Shown: positions 8,181 to 16,429 of the stretch, piece by piece
Layout: each line of letters starts with the position of its first letter
How positions within the stretch are numbered: the stretch's first letter is position 1
DNA from: Gammaproteobacteria bacterium
GTDB lineage: Bacteria; Pseudomonadota; Gammaproteobacteria; Burkholderiales; Burkholderiaceae_B
Direction of reading: 5' to 3'
Length of the DNA: 34,497 nt
Assembly (NCBI GenBank): GCA_018812945.1
Contig: JAHJCM010000073.1
Location: forward strand, 1 to 34,497
Program-made: the position numbers and the translations under genes
The notes under the pieces: model-generated
Databases searched by the model: none
Seen by the model: only the letters and a program-made list of their open reading frames with translations
What the model was told of the DNA's origin: nothing

Positions 8181-8922
8181 TTCCGCCCGCCGCGTGCTGG
8201 AGCTTCCTGAAATTTGGGTTTACCTTAGCGGTAACCCGCTCAGCGCTTTGTTTCTCACTTTGTTGGCCTATCAAATTGGCCTTTGGTGCTACAAAAAAAG
8301 TGGGCAACACCCATTCACCAACCCGGTCATGATTGCTGTGTTGTTGTTGGCCGCATTTTTGCAAATTACGGGCTTAAGTTATCAGCAGTATTTTGAAGGT
8401 GCCCAGTTTGTTCACTTTTTATTGGGTACAGCCACCGTGGCTTTGGCAGTGCCCATTTACCAGGGGCTGACCGCGGTTAAGGGGCAAACAATTCGTACTT
8501 TGGTGTTGCTGAGTGCAGCCTTGTTGGTGGGTGGTGCTTTGTCGATCGGCAGCGCTTTGGGTACGGCCCATCTGTTGGGGGCCAACCTGGACATTGTACA
8601 AAGCCTGTGGTCCAAATCGGTGACAGCACCCATCGCCATGGGCGTGAGCGAACGCATTGGCGCCTCGCCCACGCTCACGGCTTTGTTTGCGATAGTCACC
8701 GGAATTTTGGGGGCAGCAGTGGGCACCTGGCTGTTTAATTCAATGGGCATGAAGCGTTGGTGGGTGCGCGGTTTTACCATGGGGCTTGCAGCGCATGGTA
8801 TTGGCACGGCACGGGCATTTTCAGTGCACCCCGAGGCTGGGCGCTACGCCAGTCTGGGTATGGGTTTGCACGGTATTTTTGGTGCGCTTTTAATACCGTG
8901 GGTGTTTGGTTTTTTCAGCTAA
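8173..8922 (+). CDS. lrgB: CidB/LrgB-family membrane protein
   Basis: The partner of LrgA; the pair is thought to form an inner-membrane complex affecting autolysis or exporting and importing small metabolites. The 249-aa protein is strongly hydrophobic, with about seven membrane segments. It carries the two family hallmarks: GVSERIGASPTLTALFAI around residue 160 and FTMGLAAHGIGTARAF around residue 205. ATG 8173 lies inside the last codons of lrgA (8-nt overlap) with a GAGGG-type ribosome site about 9 nt upstream. The in-frame GTG at 8164 would only add three residues. No regulator (LysR or LytTR type) of the pair is seen beside it. Confidence 0.9.
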   Translation: MSDSARRVLELPEIWVYLSGNPLSALFLTLLAYQIGLWCYKKSGQHPFTNPVMIAVLLLAAFLQITGLSYQQYFEGAQFVHFLLGTATVALAVPIYQGLTAVKGQTIRTLVLLSAALLVGGALSIGSALGTAHLLGANLDIVQSLWSKSVTAPIAMGVSERIGASPTLTALFAIVTGILGAAVGTWLFNSMGMKRWWVRGFTMGLAAHGIGTARAFSVHPEAGRYASLGMGLHGIFGALLIPWVFGFFS

Positions 8923-8934
8923 AAGTCTGGGTAT

Positions 8935-9099
8935 TCAAAAGCACGCTGCCCATGCGGCCACATACATTGCCCGCATGTCGGGGCTTGCATAGCCCAGCAT
9001 CACCAGCAATGCGAACGCCACCAACACCACTTTGGCCCAGCGTGGCATCAGTGGTGCACTGGTTTGTTGGTTTTCAGGCGGCTTGTGCGGTGGGTTCAT
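8935..9099 (-). CDS. possible 54-aa single-span membrane peptide overlapping the MFS gene end
   Basis: The frame starts at ATG (9097-9099 on the complement) 26 nt inside the MFS coding end and stops at 8935-8937. A Pro/Gln-rich N-terminus (MNPPHKPPENQQ) is followed by PRW, then a hydrophobic helix (AKVVLVAFALLVMLGY), then a short tail. A soluble N-terminus plus one membrane span and an overlapping start suggest a translationally coupled small membrane protein. No good ribosome-binding site is visible and I do not recognise a family, so it could be a chance frame. Confidence 0.4.
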   Translation of the reverse strand: MNPPHKPPENQQTSAPLMPRWAKVVLVAFALLVMLGYASPDMRAMYVAAWAACF

Positions 9100-10360
9100 T
9101 CGGGCTTGCGCTTTGTTCCTGGATTGGCCAGTTTACAGCAGCGGCAATTGCACTTAAAGCCACACATATCCACCACACCAGTGTGTAGCTGCCAGTGGCA
9201 TCAAACAAAAGGCCGCCCAGCCATCCACCCACAAAGGCACCAATTTGGTGGAACATAAATACCAACCCACCTAGCATGGAGAGGTTTTTAACACCAAACA
9301 TGGCTGATACGGTACCGGTGGTTAAAGGCACGGTGGATAACCACAACACGCCCATGCCCGCTGCAAACAAGTACACACTCCATGTGCTTAAGGGAGTCAG
9401 GATGAAAGCCACAATCAGCACACCGCGCAGGCCATAAATGCCGGTTAGCAACATGGGTTTTCTGAACTTGCCACCCCACAAGCCGGCCAGATAGCTCCCC
9501 AATATATTAAACAGGCCAATCAAGGCCAAGGCTGTGCTGCCCGCACTGGCAGGTATGCCGCTGTCTTGAAGATAGCTGGGCAGGTGTACGCTGATGAACA
9601 GAATTTGAAAGCCGCACACAAAGTAACCTACGCTCAGCATTAGGAAGGCGCGGTGCCGTATGGCTTGCCCCAGCGAGGCCCACATGCCCAGCTCTTTGTT
9701 TGCAGGTGCTTCCTGGTGGCTGGCTGCGGTGTTCGGGCACTCGGCACTGCAGGGTGCATCATCGGTTTTCAGGGGCTTGGCTTTGGGTTCAATCAATTGC
9801 CAGGCCAGCACCAGAATAATCACCGCAAAACACGCCAGAATGGTGAGTGCCGAAGACCAACCCACCTGGTTGATCAAAAACAAACCACCGGGCAAAAACG
9901 CGAACTGCCCCAGTGAGCCCAAAGCCATGGAAATGCCCATGGCCATGCTGCGTTTTTCAGGGGGCATGGCACGGCTGACCGCGCCAAACACCACAGGGAA
10001 GGTGGTTCCGCTTAAACCCAGACCAATTAAAACACCGGCGCTCAAGGTCAGCATGCCTGGGCTCTCGGCCATGGCCATCAAAAACAAACCCAGTGTGTAC
10101 AGTGCACCACCCAGAATCATGGTGACGGCTGACCCCAGTCGATCGGCCATTCTGCCCACAAAGGGTTGCGCAACCCCCCACACCAGGTTTTGCATGGCAA
10201 TTGAAAAGGCAAACACCTCACGCCCCCACTCATTGCTCAAACTCATGGGCTGTAAAAAAAGCCCGAATGAGTGGCGTATGCCCAGGGAGATGGTCATGAT
10301 GAATGCCCCGCACCACAACACGGTGAGAGGTGATACGGCCTTGTGAGAGTTCAATTGCAT
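9074..10360 (-). CDS. major facilitator superfamily transporter (OxlT/MCT-like)
   Basis: An inner-membrane secondary transporter of 428 aa with 12 predicted helices in two halves, joined by a polar central loop of about 40 residues (around residues 196-237, ending near NKELGMW). The start of helix 1 followed by GIRHSFGLFLQP, and the GRMADRLG loop 2-3 motif, resemble the oxalate/formate antiporter and monocarboxylate transporter branch. An organic acid or anion substrate is therefore the best guess. Upstream on the same strand, 12 bp away, is a secreted DsrE-like protein, so the two are probably cotranscribed. The ATG lacks a strong ribosome site, which fits coupling to the upstream gene. The substrate cannot be read from the sequence. 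Confidence 0.85.
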   Translation of the reverse strand: MQLNSHKAVSPLTVLWCGAFIMTISLGIRHSFGLFLQPMSLSNEWGREVFAFSIAMQNLVWGVAQPFVGRMADRLGSAVTMILGGALYTLGLFLMAMAESPGMLTLSAGVLIGLGLSGTTFPVVFGAVSRAMPPEKRSMAMGISMALGSLGQFAFLPGGLFLINQVGWSSALTILACFAVIILVLAWQLIEPKAKPLKTDDAPCSAECPNTAASHQEAPANKELGMWASLGQAIRHRAFLMLSVGYFVCGFQILFISVHLPSYLQDSGIPASAGSTALALIGLFNILGSYLAGLWGGKFRKPMLLTGIYGLRGVLIVAFILTPLSTWSVYLFAAGMGVLWLSTVPLTTGTVSAMFGVKNLSMLGGLVFMFHQIGAFVGGWLGGLLFDATGSYTLVWWICVALSAIAAAVNWPIQEQSASPNEPTAQAA

Positions 10361-10372
10361 GGCAAGTCGGTA

Positions 10373-10843
10373 TTAAGGTTTGATGTAGGCAAAGCCTTGT
10401 TGGGTTTGCAGATCGGCCACACGAACCACGCCTGATGGCGTGAATGTCGCATCGAGCACAAACTGGTCTCTTTTTAAATTGCGGTTTTTCAGGGTAATTT
10501 CGCAAATCTCGAACACAACGCCGCGGGCGGTCAGTGCGCTCACCAGTGGGGCGTATTGTGTGCCCGTCTCAGCATGCTTGGCACCTTCCATTAAAAAGTC
10601 CACGCCATTGGCATGGGTCACCACAATGATGGTGGTTCTCGGTGAAACATCCAGGTGATTGCGAATATTGCGCAGCGCCTTCAGCGGTTGTTCGGCACCG
10701 TCAATGTGATACACCACCTTCGAGGTAATGTCCTGTGTGTTCATTCGTTTTACGGGGGCAGAGTCCTGAGCGTAGACGCCACCTGTCAATAACAAGCCTG
10801 CTGCGCAAGCTACCAAGGTGTTTTTGATCGTAAGCCAATTCAT
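10373..10843 (-). CDS. exported DsrE/DsrF-like protein
   Basis: This 156-aa protein has a Sec signal peptide (hydrophobic stretch ending GGVYA, likely cut before QDS), so it acts in the periplasm. The mature part has the DsrE/DsrF/YchN-like alternating beta/alpha pattern: KVVYHIDGAEQPLKALRNIRN, then TTIIVVTHANGVDFL, then a helix and GVVFEICEITL. Many members of this family trap or relay sulfur with a conserved Cys. Here the Cys in FEICEITL is a candidate, but function is unproven. The start is ATG 10841-10843 because AAGGAG lies 6 nt before it; a TTG five codons upstream overlaps that ribosome site. It is divergent from the secretin operon and leads into the MFS gene. Confidence 0.8.
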   Translation of the reverse strand: MNWLTIKNTLVACAAGLLLTGGVYAQDSAPVKRMNTQDITSKVVYHIDGAEQPLKALRNIRNHLDVSPRTTIIVVTHANGVDFLMEGAKHAETGTQYAPLVSALTARGVVFEICEITLKNRNLKRDQFVLDATFTPSGVVRVADLQTQQGFAYIKP

Positions 10844-10868
10844 GAATTGCTCCTTCAATGTCGGTTAA

Positions 10869-10935
10869 CCCCGCCTTATCCCGCGAAAAGGTGGGGCCGG
10901 CGAGGTGACTCCTTAGAGGGATGTTTAACCCATCC
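10869..10935 (+). other. two stable hairpins in the leader of the pilus-like operon
   Basis: Hairpin 1 is CCCCGCCTT (10869-10877) with AAGGTGGGG (10888-10896), a 9-bp stem including one G-U pair. Hairpin 2 is GGATG (10919-10923) with CATCC (10931-10935), with a 7-nt loop. They lie 36 bp or more upstream of the secretin start and, on the other strand, upstream of the DsrE-like gene. They may be a regulatory leader of either transcript. I compared them by eye with the c-di-GMP-I riboswitch core and did not find its conserved core bases. Confidence 0.4.
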
Positions 10936-10970
10936 AGCATCGGGATACTCAACAGTACCGATTTCACAGG

Positions 10971-12596
10971 ATGAACAACAGTATGAAACCCAATACCGCA
11001 TTAAACACCGCTTTGAGTGTGAGCAAAATTGGTGTTTACGTGGCTGTCGCATTGAGCGCAGTGGCTTGTTCATCGCTAAGGCCGTTCGGGCAGGAAGACG
11101 AGTTTCGCGCCAAACTGAAAGCACCGGAAATCACTGGCGCAAATCAAGCAGCACCTCAGGTGACTTTGCCCATTGAGCGTTTGCCCTCCGATACCTTCTG
11201 GGTTCGTCCCCAGCTTTCCGAGGGTGAACTGCCCAACCGCATGGTCGAGAACCTGTCGGTGACAGAACGCGGCTTGTTCGATGTGCTGCAGCTGATTTTC
11301 GCCAGCACCAACATGCCATTGAGTTTTGAGGGTGGGGCGGATGCAGCGTCCCGTTACGGGGTGGTTACGCTGAACAATCTCAGTGGCACTTTGCCGCAGG
11401 TGATGAACAAGTTGGGCGAGATCATGGGGTTTTTCTGGACAGTGACTGAGTCGGGCGTGTTGAGGATCATGCCTGAGCAACAGTTTGTCGTCACCATGCC
11501 GCCTGTGCTGAACGAGGACAGCATGGCTGGCATTACCAACACCATGCAGTACTTGGGCGCACGCGATGTTTACCTGGACCGCATTAACCGATCACTGGTG
11601 TTTCGCGCCAACCGCCGGGCCTTGAATGACATTCAAAATTATCTGGAGCGTGCGCGGGCGACGCGTTCGCTGATCGTGTACGACATGAATGTTTTGCAAG
11701 TTGATCTGAATGACTCCAACAACATGGGGGTGCGTTGGGAGTTGTACAAAACTGGCAATGGAATCAATACCGCGCCAGATTCTTCCATTGCGGGCGCTTC
11801 AAGCACAGCTGATCGAATTACGCAGTTGACACGCACTGCCACTGGCATTGAAACCCTGATTTTTGGTGAAAATTTTTCGACCAATTTCCTGATTGATTTT
11901 TTAAAGTCGCAAGGCGATGTCAAAACATTGAGTCAACCCAAAATTGGTTTGATGAATGGCACCAACGGCAACATTCGGGTGGGACAGTCCACCACATTTG
12001 TATCGCGTGTGGGCTCGCAAATTGTGAACGGAGTGGCGCAATCCACCGCCGACACGCAGAACCTGCGTACAGGCCTTGAAGTCTCGCTAACCGGCGAGGC
12101 ACATGACGCCACCATTTACACCCGCATCAATATTTCAATCACGGAGCTTCTGGCGCTGAAGCGTTTTACTGCCTTGGGTGTGGATTTGAACTTGCCTGAG
12201 GTCGCTGACCGCGAACTGAAAACCCAAGTGCGTTGTCGTCCCGGCGACACCATTTTGCTGGGTGGTATTACCGTGTCGCGTGCCCAGGATGATTTTCAAA
12301 GTGGGCTGGGCACACGCAGCCGCACCGAGAGCACCAAACAAACGGAACTGGTGGTGACCATCCGCCCGCGTTTGTTGTTGTTCGGTGAAGTGGCCAAGTT
12401 GGAACAACCCGCAGCGCAGTTGCCCGTGTTGGAAACGCCAGCCCCGATCAAACGCAGAATTGAACCCAAGGCACCCAGCGCAGTTGAACCCGTGGCAGCG
12501 GCCGTGGGCGGCCCCTTGCGTTTGTCGACAAGCCTGGGTTTTGTGCCCTCGCAAGTTCAAATGATCTCGAAACTGACCCCGTTTCAGGAGCAGTGA
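10971..12596 (+). CDS. PilN-type outer-membrane secretin lipoprotein
   Basis: It would form the outer-membrane ring through which the pilus or cargo leaves. The 541-aa protein starts with a signal sequence ending ALSAVAC; Cys33 is a plausible lipidation site. Residues about 95-245 have the secretin N-domain character (FDVLQLIFAST, then VTLNNLSGTLPQVMNKLGEI). The secretin core follows with LSQPKIGLMNGTNGNIRVGQ (about 322-341) and a closing VVTIRPRLLLFGEV. This is the layout of R64 PilN/BfpB-like type IVb secretins (TIGR02520). The C-terminal 70 residues are Pro/Ala-rich and extra. The ATG at 10971 has AGG directly before it; ATG 10983 is an alternative. It is the first gene of a run in one direction. 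The function class is secure; the substrate is not. Confidence 0.87.
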   Translation: MNNSMKPNTALNTALSVSKIGVYVAVALSAVACSSLRPFGQEDEFRAKLKAPEITGANQAAPQVTLPIERLPSDTFWVRPQLSEGELPNRMVENLSVTERGLFDVLQLIFASTNMPLSFEGGADAASRYGVVTLNNLSGTLPQVMNKLGEIMGFFWTVTESGVLRIMPEQQFVVTMPPVLNEDSMAGITNTMQYLGARDVYLDRINRSLVFRANRRALNDIQNYLERARATRSLIVYDMNVLQVDLNDSNNMGVRWELYKTGNGINTAPDSSIAGASSTADRITQLTRTATGIETLIFGENFSTNFLIDFLKSQGDVKTLSQPKIGLMNGTNGNIRVGQSTTFVSRVGSQIVNGVAQSTADTQNLRTGLEVSLTGEAHDATIYTRINISITELLALKRFTALGVDLNLPEVADRELKTQVRCRPGDTILLGGITVSRAQDDFQSGLGTRSRTESTKQTELVVTIRPRLLLFGEVAKLEQPAAQLPVLETPAPIKRRIEPKAPSAVEPVAAAVGGPLRLSTSLGFVPSQVQMISKLTPFQEQ

Positions 12597-12600
12597 AATC

Positions 12601-13458
12601 ATGCATGCTTTTCAAAAACCCCTTGTTATCTGTTGTCTGGTCAGTGCCTGTGCTGCATGGTCGGGCGGTGTGTTGTCGCAGCAAACCATTGCCAATCCCT
12701 TGATTCGCCCTGCCATGTTACAGGGTGCACCTGTGGCAAATGGGCCAGATTCTTCCGGCGCCACACAGCGCCCGGCAGAACAGGCAGCCACCGGCGATGC
12801 TGCTGATTTGCGTCGGCAGGCCGAGCGGCGGATTACGCAAGAAGATTTGAACATTCGGCAACAAGCCTTGAATTCCCCGGTGTTGCCGGTGCCGCTGATT
12901 AACCTGTTCAGCAATATGCAGGTGACCGCCTATTTTCAGGGTGCCATTGTGATGCGACGGGTCGAGAACGATTTCACGCCCCAGCAAGTCATTCAGCCTG
13001 CTGTCACTCAACAGGCTGGCAATGGCCGTAGCGAACCAACCGCCGCTGTCGTGGTGCCTCGCCCGGTGTCGCGTTCGTCGGGTGCACTTCGTTTGCGAGT
13101 GGGCAAGACAGAAAATGTCAGCGGCTACCCTTTGCGGGCCACGGTCAACGGGCAAGACATCACGGTCGACTGGTTAAGTGAAAACGGCACCTGGGTCAAT
13201 GTGTTTTATGGCGCGCTTGAGTCGAGCGCAGGTGGCCTGCCGCAGGTGCCCAGCGATTCACAGTTGCTGAAAGTGGAAACCGATCAGTTTGATTATTTGG
13301 TGCCTGTGCTGAGAACACAGACTTTCTCACCCTCAGGTACTTTGGGGGGGCAGCAAGGCGGCAACTTTGGCTCCGGGTTTGGTGGTGGCAATGGTGGTTT
13401 CGGAGGCAATCAGTTGGGCAACAATCAACCGGGCTTTGGCACTGGCTTTCCCAACTGA
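12601..13458 (+). CDS. unrecognised exported protein of the pilus-like operon, Gly/Asn/Phe-rich tail
   Basis: I do not recognise the family. The 285-aa protein has an N-terminal signal sequence (hydrophobic core up to GGVLS, then QQT), so it should be periplasmic or outer-membrane associated. Residues about 60-100 are charged and helical (RRQAERRITQEDLNIRQQ). Residues about 155-245 look beta-rich, with SGALRLRVGKTENVSGYPLR. The last 35 residues are low complexity with repeated GGNxGFGG-like units and end in FPN. It lies 4 bp after the secretin stop with AGGAG 10 nt before the ATG, and the ATPase follows at once. By position it may link the secretin to inner-membrane parts, as GspC or PilP do, or be a secretin pilotin-like factor. 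Both are inference. Confidence 0.65.
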   Translation: MHAFQKPLVICCLVSACAAWSGGVLSQQTIANPLIRPAMLQGAPVANGPDSSGATQRPAEQAATGDAADLRRQAERRITQEDLNIRQQALNSPVLPVPLINLFSNMQVTAYFQGAIVMRRVENDFTPQQVIQPAVTQQAGNGRSEPTAAVVVPRPVSRSSGALRLRVGKTENVSGYPLRATVNGQDITVDWLSENGTWVNVFYGALESSAGGLPQVPSDSQLLKVETDQFDYLVPVLRTQTFSPSGTLGGQQGGNFGSGFGGGNGGFGGNQLGNNQPGFGTGFPN

Positions 13459-13472
13459 AGGAAACATTCTCC

Positions 13473-15173
13473 ATGAAATCACTAGAAGCAGATTTGGTAC
13501 AAGCCGGGCTGGATGAGCATCAGCTCAATTTGCTTCGCCAACAACACACACACTTGCGAGGAGAGGGTCGGTCTGCCGAATTGGGCAGCCTCGCTTTGCG
13601 CTCAAGATTCCTGAATCTGGATGATTTGGCCGAATCGGGTTCTCAAGAGGATTCCAATGTCATCGGCGACCATTTCACCCTGCAAACCATTTTACCGCTG
13701 GAATATTGTCGTCGATTTGTGTGTGTGCCCACCGAGTTCTCAAAGGGGGTGCTTACTTTGCGTTGTGCGCAGCCCTTGAAAGCGGCTCAACAGGATCGTA
13801 TCCGTCAAATTTTGCGTGCGCCTGTTTCTGCATTGAAGTTTTTGCCCTCCAGCCGCCAGGAGGTGTGTGACTTGCTGTTGCGCATCGAACAATCCGGCTC
13901 GGTCAACGGCCTGATCACGGTACTTCGACATGAAGGGCTGGAGGCTGGCCGTTTGCGCAGCCTGGTGTATGCAGTATTGAAAGAAGCCCTGTCACTGCGA
14001 GCCAGCGACATTCACCTCAGCCGCAAAGGTGATCCCGATGCATGGATCGCTTACCGGGTGGATTCGGTGATGCGGCAAACTCATTTGTTGCCCGAGTTGT
14101 TGATGCAATCGCTGGTGGCCCGTATCAAAATTGAGGCAGGCATGGATGCATCCAATAGCCGCACAGCCCAGGATGGTCGCCTGACTGTTGAGCACGAAGG
14201 CCGCGTGGTGGATTTTCGAATTTCCACGCAACCCTTGGTGGATGGCGAATCGGTGGTGCTCCGTGCATTGGACGCCTCGCTGTTGCCTAGCCTGGGTGCC
14301 CTGTTTCCCGGTCAACCGAAAATGACCGAGTTGATCAAAAGTATCACCAACCAAACCGGTAAAACCGGGGGGCTGGTGTTTATTTCTGGCGCAACGGGCT
14401 CGGGCAAAAGTACCACGCAATACACAGTGGCGTGTGGCTTTCGGCGAGACGCCATGAATGTGATCACCGTGGAAGATCCAGTCGAATACATTTTGCCTTT
14501 TGCCAAACAAATTCAATTGCAGGCCTTGGTCAAGCAAAAGGCCATTGAGCTTGAGCGCTCGATACTTCGCCAAGACCCGGACATTCTTATTTTTGGTGAG
14601 GTGCGTGATGCAGACTCAGCCCGCGCTGCCTTGGCTTTTGCCGAAAGTGGTCACCTGGTGATTTCCACCATTCACGCCAACAGCGTGTTGCAGGTCAGTG
14701 AACGTTTCCTGTCGATGATCGACCCCGCCCACCGTGCCGATTCTGAATTTTTGCTTGCACATTTTCTGCGTGTGGTGATCCATCAGCGTTTGGTACGCCG
14801 CCTGTGTTCTTGTGCCAAACCCGTACAGGGTGAAATGCTTGAACACTTTCAGTCACAGGCGTTTCGGCTCACCGGTGGTTTAATTCAACCACGCGCTGGT
14901 TTGCGTCACAAGGTGGGTTGCACTCGCTGCGCTGGCCTGGGGTATTCAGGTCGGGTTGCTGCGCATGAAACCATGCATGTGCCAGCCGAGGAAACCATGC
15001 GGGGCCGTTTCGTAAAGGCTTTCAAAAGCCACAACCTGGAGCTTCCCGTTGATTTATGCGAAGAGAACGGGGTGGACTACACCAGCCGGCTTCAAACCCT
15101 GCAAACCCTTTTGGACCAAGGCATGGTCGACTGGCCTAGCGTTCTTCAGATACTTGGTGTGGCGGGGGACTGA
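13473..15173 (+). CDS. GspE/PilB/PilQ-type assembly ATPase
   Basis: A cytoplasmic hexameric ATPase expected to power pilin polymerisation or pseudopilus extension. In the 566 aa, an N-terminal region of about 150 residues resembles the GspE N1/N2 domains. Walker A GATGSGKST starts at residue 306 (Lys312). The Walker B region DILIFGEVRD starts at residue 370 with Glu376, and the Asp and His boxes lie between and after them (VEDPVEYI, STIHANS). The zinc-binding cysteines of extension-type ATPases are present but unusual: Cys445 and Cys447 (CxC rather than CxxC) and Cys483/Cys486. Their presence argues for an extension ATPase, not a PilT retraction ATPase. It is separated from the platform gene by 2 bp, so expression is tightly linked. 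Confidence 0.92.
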   Translation: MKSLEADLVQAGLDEHQLNLLRQQHTHLRGEGRSAELGSLALRSRFLNLDDLAESGSQEDSNVIGDHFTLQTILPLEYCRRFVCVPTEFSKGVLTLRCAQPLKAAQQDRIRQILRAPVSALKFLPSSRQEVCDLLLRIEQSGSVNGLITVLRHEGLEAGRLRSLVYAVLKEALSLRASDIHLSRKGDPDAWIAYRVDSVMRQTHLLPELLMQSLVARIKIEAGMDASNSRTAQDGRLTVEHEGRVVDFRISTQPLVDGESVVLRALDASLLPSLGALFPGQPKMTELIKSITNQTGKTGGLVFISGATGSGKSTTQYTVACGFRRDAMNVITVEDPVEYILPFAKQIQLQALVKQKAIELERSILRQDPDILIFGEVRDADSARAALAFAESGHLVISTIHANSVLQVSERFLSMIDPAHRADSEFLLAHFLRVVIHQRLVRRLCSCAKPVQGEMLEHFQSQAFRLTGGLIQPRAGLRHKVGCTRCAGLGYSGRVAAHETMHVPAEETMRGRFVKAFKSHNLELPVDLCEENGVDYTSRLQTLQTLLDQGMVDWPSVLQILGVAGD

Positions 15174-15175
15174 GC

Positions 15176-16426
15176 ATGTCAATTTCAAATTTTCGTGTGG
15201 ATTACCTTGCTCCACAAATGCTGGATGCAACCGCCCGGCCTGACGATCGCTTGAGCGGTTATTTTCGCCACCAATTGGTGATTACCGCATCCAGAAAGCG
15301 TGAGGCAATTCAGCAAGTCATTGACCGTGGCGGTGTGGTGCTGGATGTGATTGAACTGCAAGCCAAAGGCAGGTTGTCTCGCCTGTTTGGTTCGAAGGTA
15401 AGTCGAAGTTACAAACAAAAATTCTTGCAGGCGCTTGCATTCAATGTGCGTTCGGGTTTGTCGCCCGAGAAGTCGCTGGAGCAAGTGATACTGGGTGAAC
15501 TGGGCGAGCCGCGTTTGATTTTGAACCAGGCTTTGAATGCATTGCGCCAGGGCTTTGGTTTTGTGGCGGCAGTGGAGCTTTTGAACTGGTTTGATGATTC
15601 CACACTCGCAGTGTTAAGCGCAGGCGAGGCGGCTGGCCAGTTGAGTGAGGCTCTTGAAACAGCAGTGAGTTTTTATGAGAAGGGCTCAGCAACACTGAAG
15701 CTGATGTTTGGTGCCGTCACCTGGACTGCACTGGATTTGATCATGGCGGTGTCTACGGTAATCGGCATGCGTTTTGGTTTGATTGAGCAATTGAAAGCGA
15801 CACCATTGATGAGCGAAGACCCCGCCAAGGTTGCGCAATACAACAGCTCTCTTGCCTTGGCTGAATGGGTGAACAATGGTTTGCTGGTTTTCTCATTTGT
15901 CTTTTTTCTGATCCTGATTTATTTCACCATGCTGGTGTTGTCGCCCGATCAAAAAACCCGCACGCAAGCATTCGGAATCCTTGAGAAAGTACCCGTGATT
16001 GGTGAGCTGCTGATTTGCTCCGGCATTGCCGCAACAACCCGGGTATTGGGCTCCTTGTTAACGGGTGGCGTGGCTTTTTTGAATGCGGTGCAAATTGCGC
16101 GAAAAGGCACCATTACACCCACCGTGTCCCTGTTCTGGCAAACCATCACCGATCGCAGTGAAATTGGAGAGCAGCCTGCTGTGGCTTTCAATCACCCCTT
16201 GCTGGACAGCAGCGAACGCTTGTTGATTCGCGCGCACAAAGACCAGGCACAACTGGCCGAATGCCTGGCCTCAATTTCACAAACCCGGGATGACAAAGCC
16301 AACAGCGCCGCGCGCAAATTTGCAGTCATCGCATTTGTGGCCTCTCTTGCGTACTCGGGTATTGCGGTGTTGTTCAGCCTGGCCGTGGTGTATTTGCAAA
16401 ATGAAGTTGTGTTGTCGGGAGCATAA
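15176..16426 (+). CDS. GspF/PilC/PilR-type inner-membrane platform protein
   Basis: An inner-membrane protein expected to couple the ATPase to pilin insertion. It is 416 aa, near the family norm. Its first GspF domain (about residues 75-175) includes KFLQALAFNVRSGLSPEKSL and VLSAGEAAGQLSEALE, typical of the family. Three membrane spans lie at about 175-197, 235-257 and 382-406, with a second, more divergent GspF domain between the last two (SLLTGGVAFLNAVQIARKG). The start is 2 bp after the ATPase stop and the next gene begins 3 bp after its stop, so all belong to one operon. Order and sequence resemble R64 PilQ-PilR. Confidence 0.88.
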   Translation: MSISNFRVDYLAPQMLDATARPDDRLSGYFRHQLVITASRKREAIQQVIDRGGVVLDVIELQAKGRLSRLFGSKVSRSYKQKFLQALAFNVRSGLSPEKSLEQVILGELGEPRLILNQALNALRQGFGFVAAVELLNWFDDSTLAVLSAGEAAGQLSEALETAVSFYEKGSATLKLMFGAVTWTALDLIMAVSTVIGMRFGLIEQLKATPLMSEDPAKVAQYNSSLALAEWVNNGLLVFSFVFFLILIYFTMLVLSPDQKTRTQAFGILEKVPVIGELLICSGIAATTRVLGSLLTGGVAFLNAVQIARKGTITPTVSLFWQTITDRSEIGEQPAVAFNHPLLDSSERLLIRAHKDQAQLAECLASISQTRDDKANSAARKFAVIAFVASLAYSGIAVLFSLAVVYLQNEVVLSGA

Positions 16427-16429
16427 GCC

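Noticed and set aside
10869-10935. c-di-GMP riboswitch in front of the secretin operon
   Set aside because: The idea suits pilus control, but the conserved core bases of the class I riboswitch are not present.
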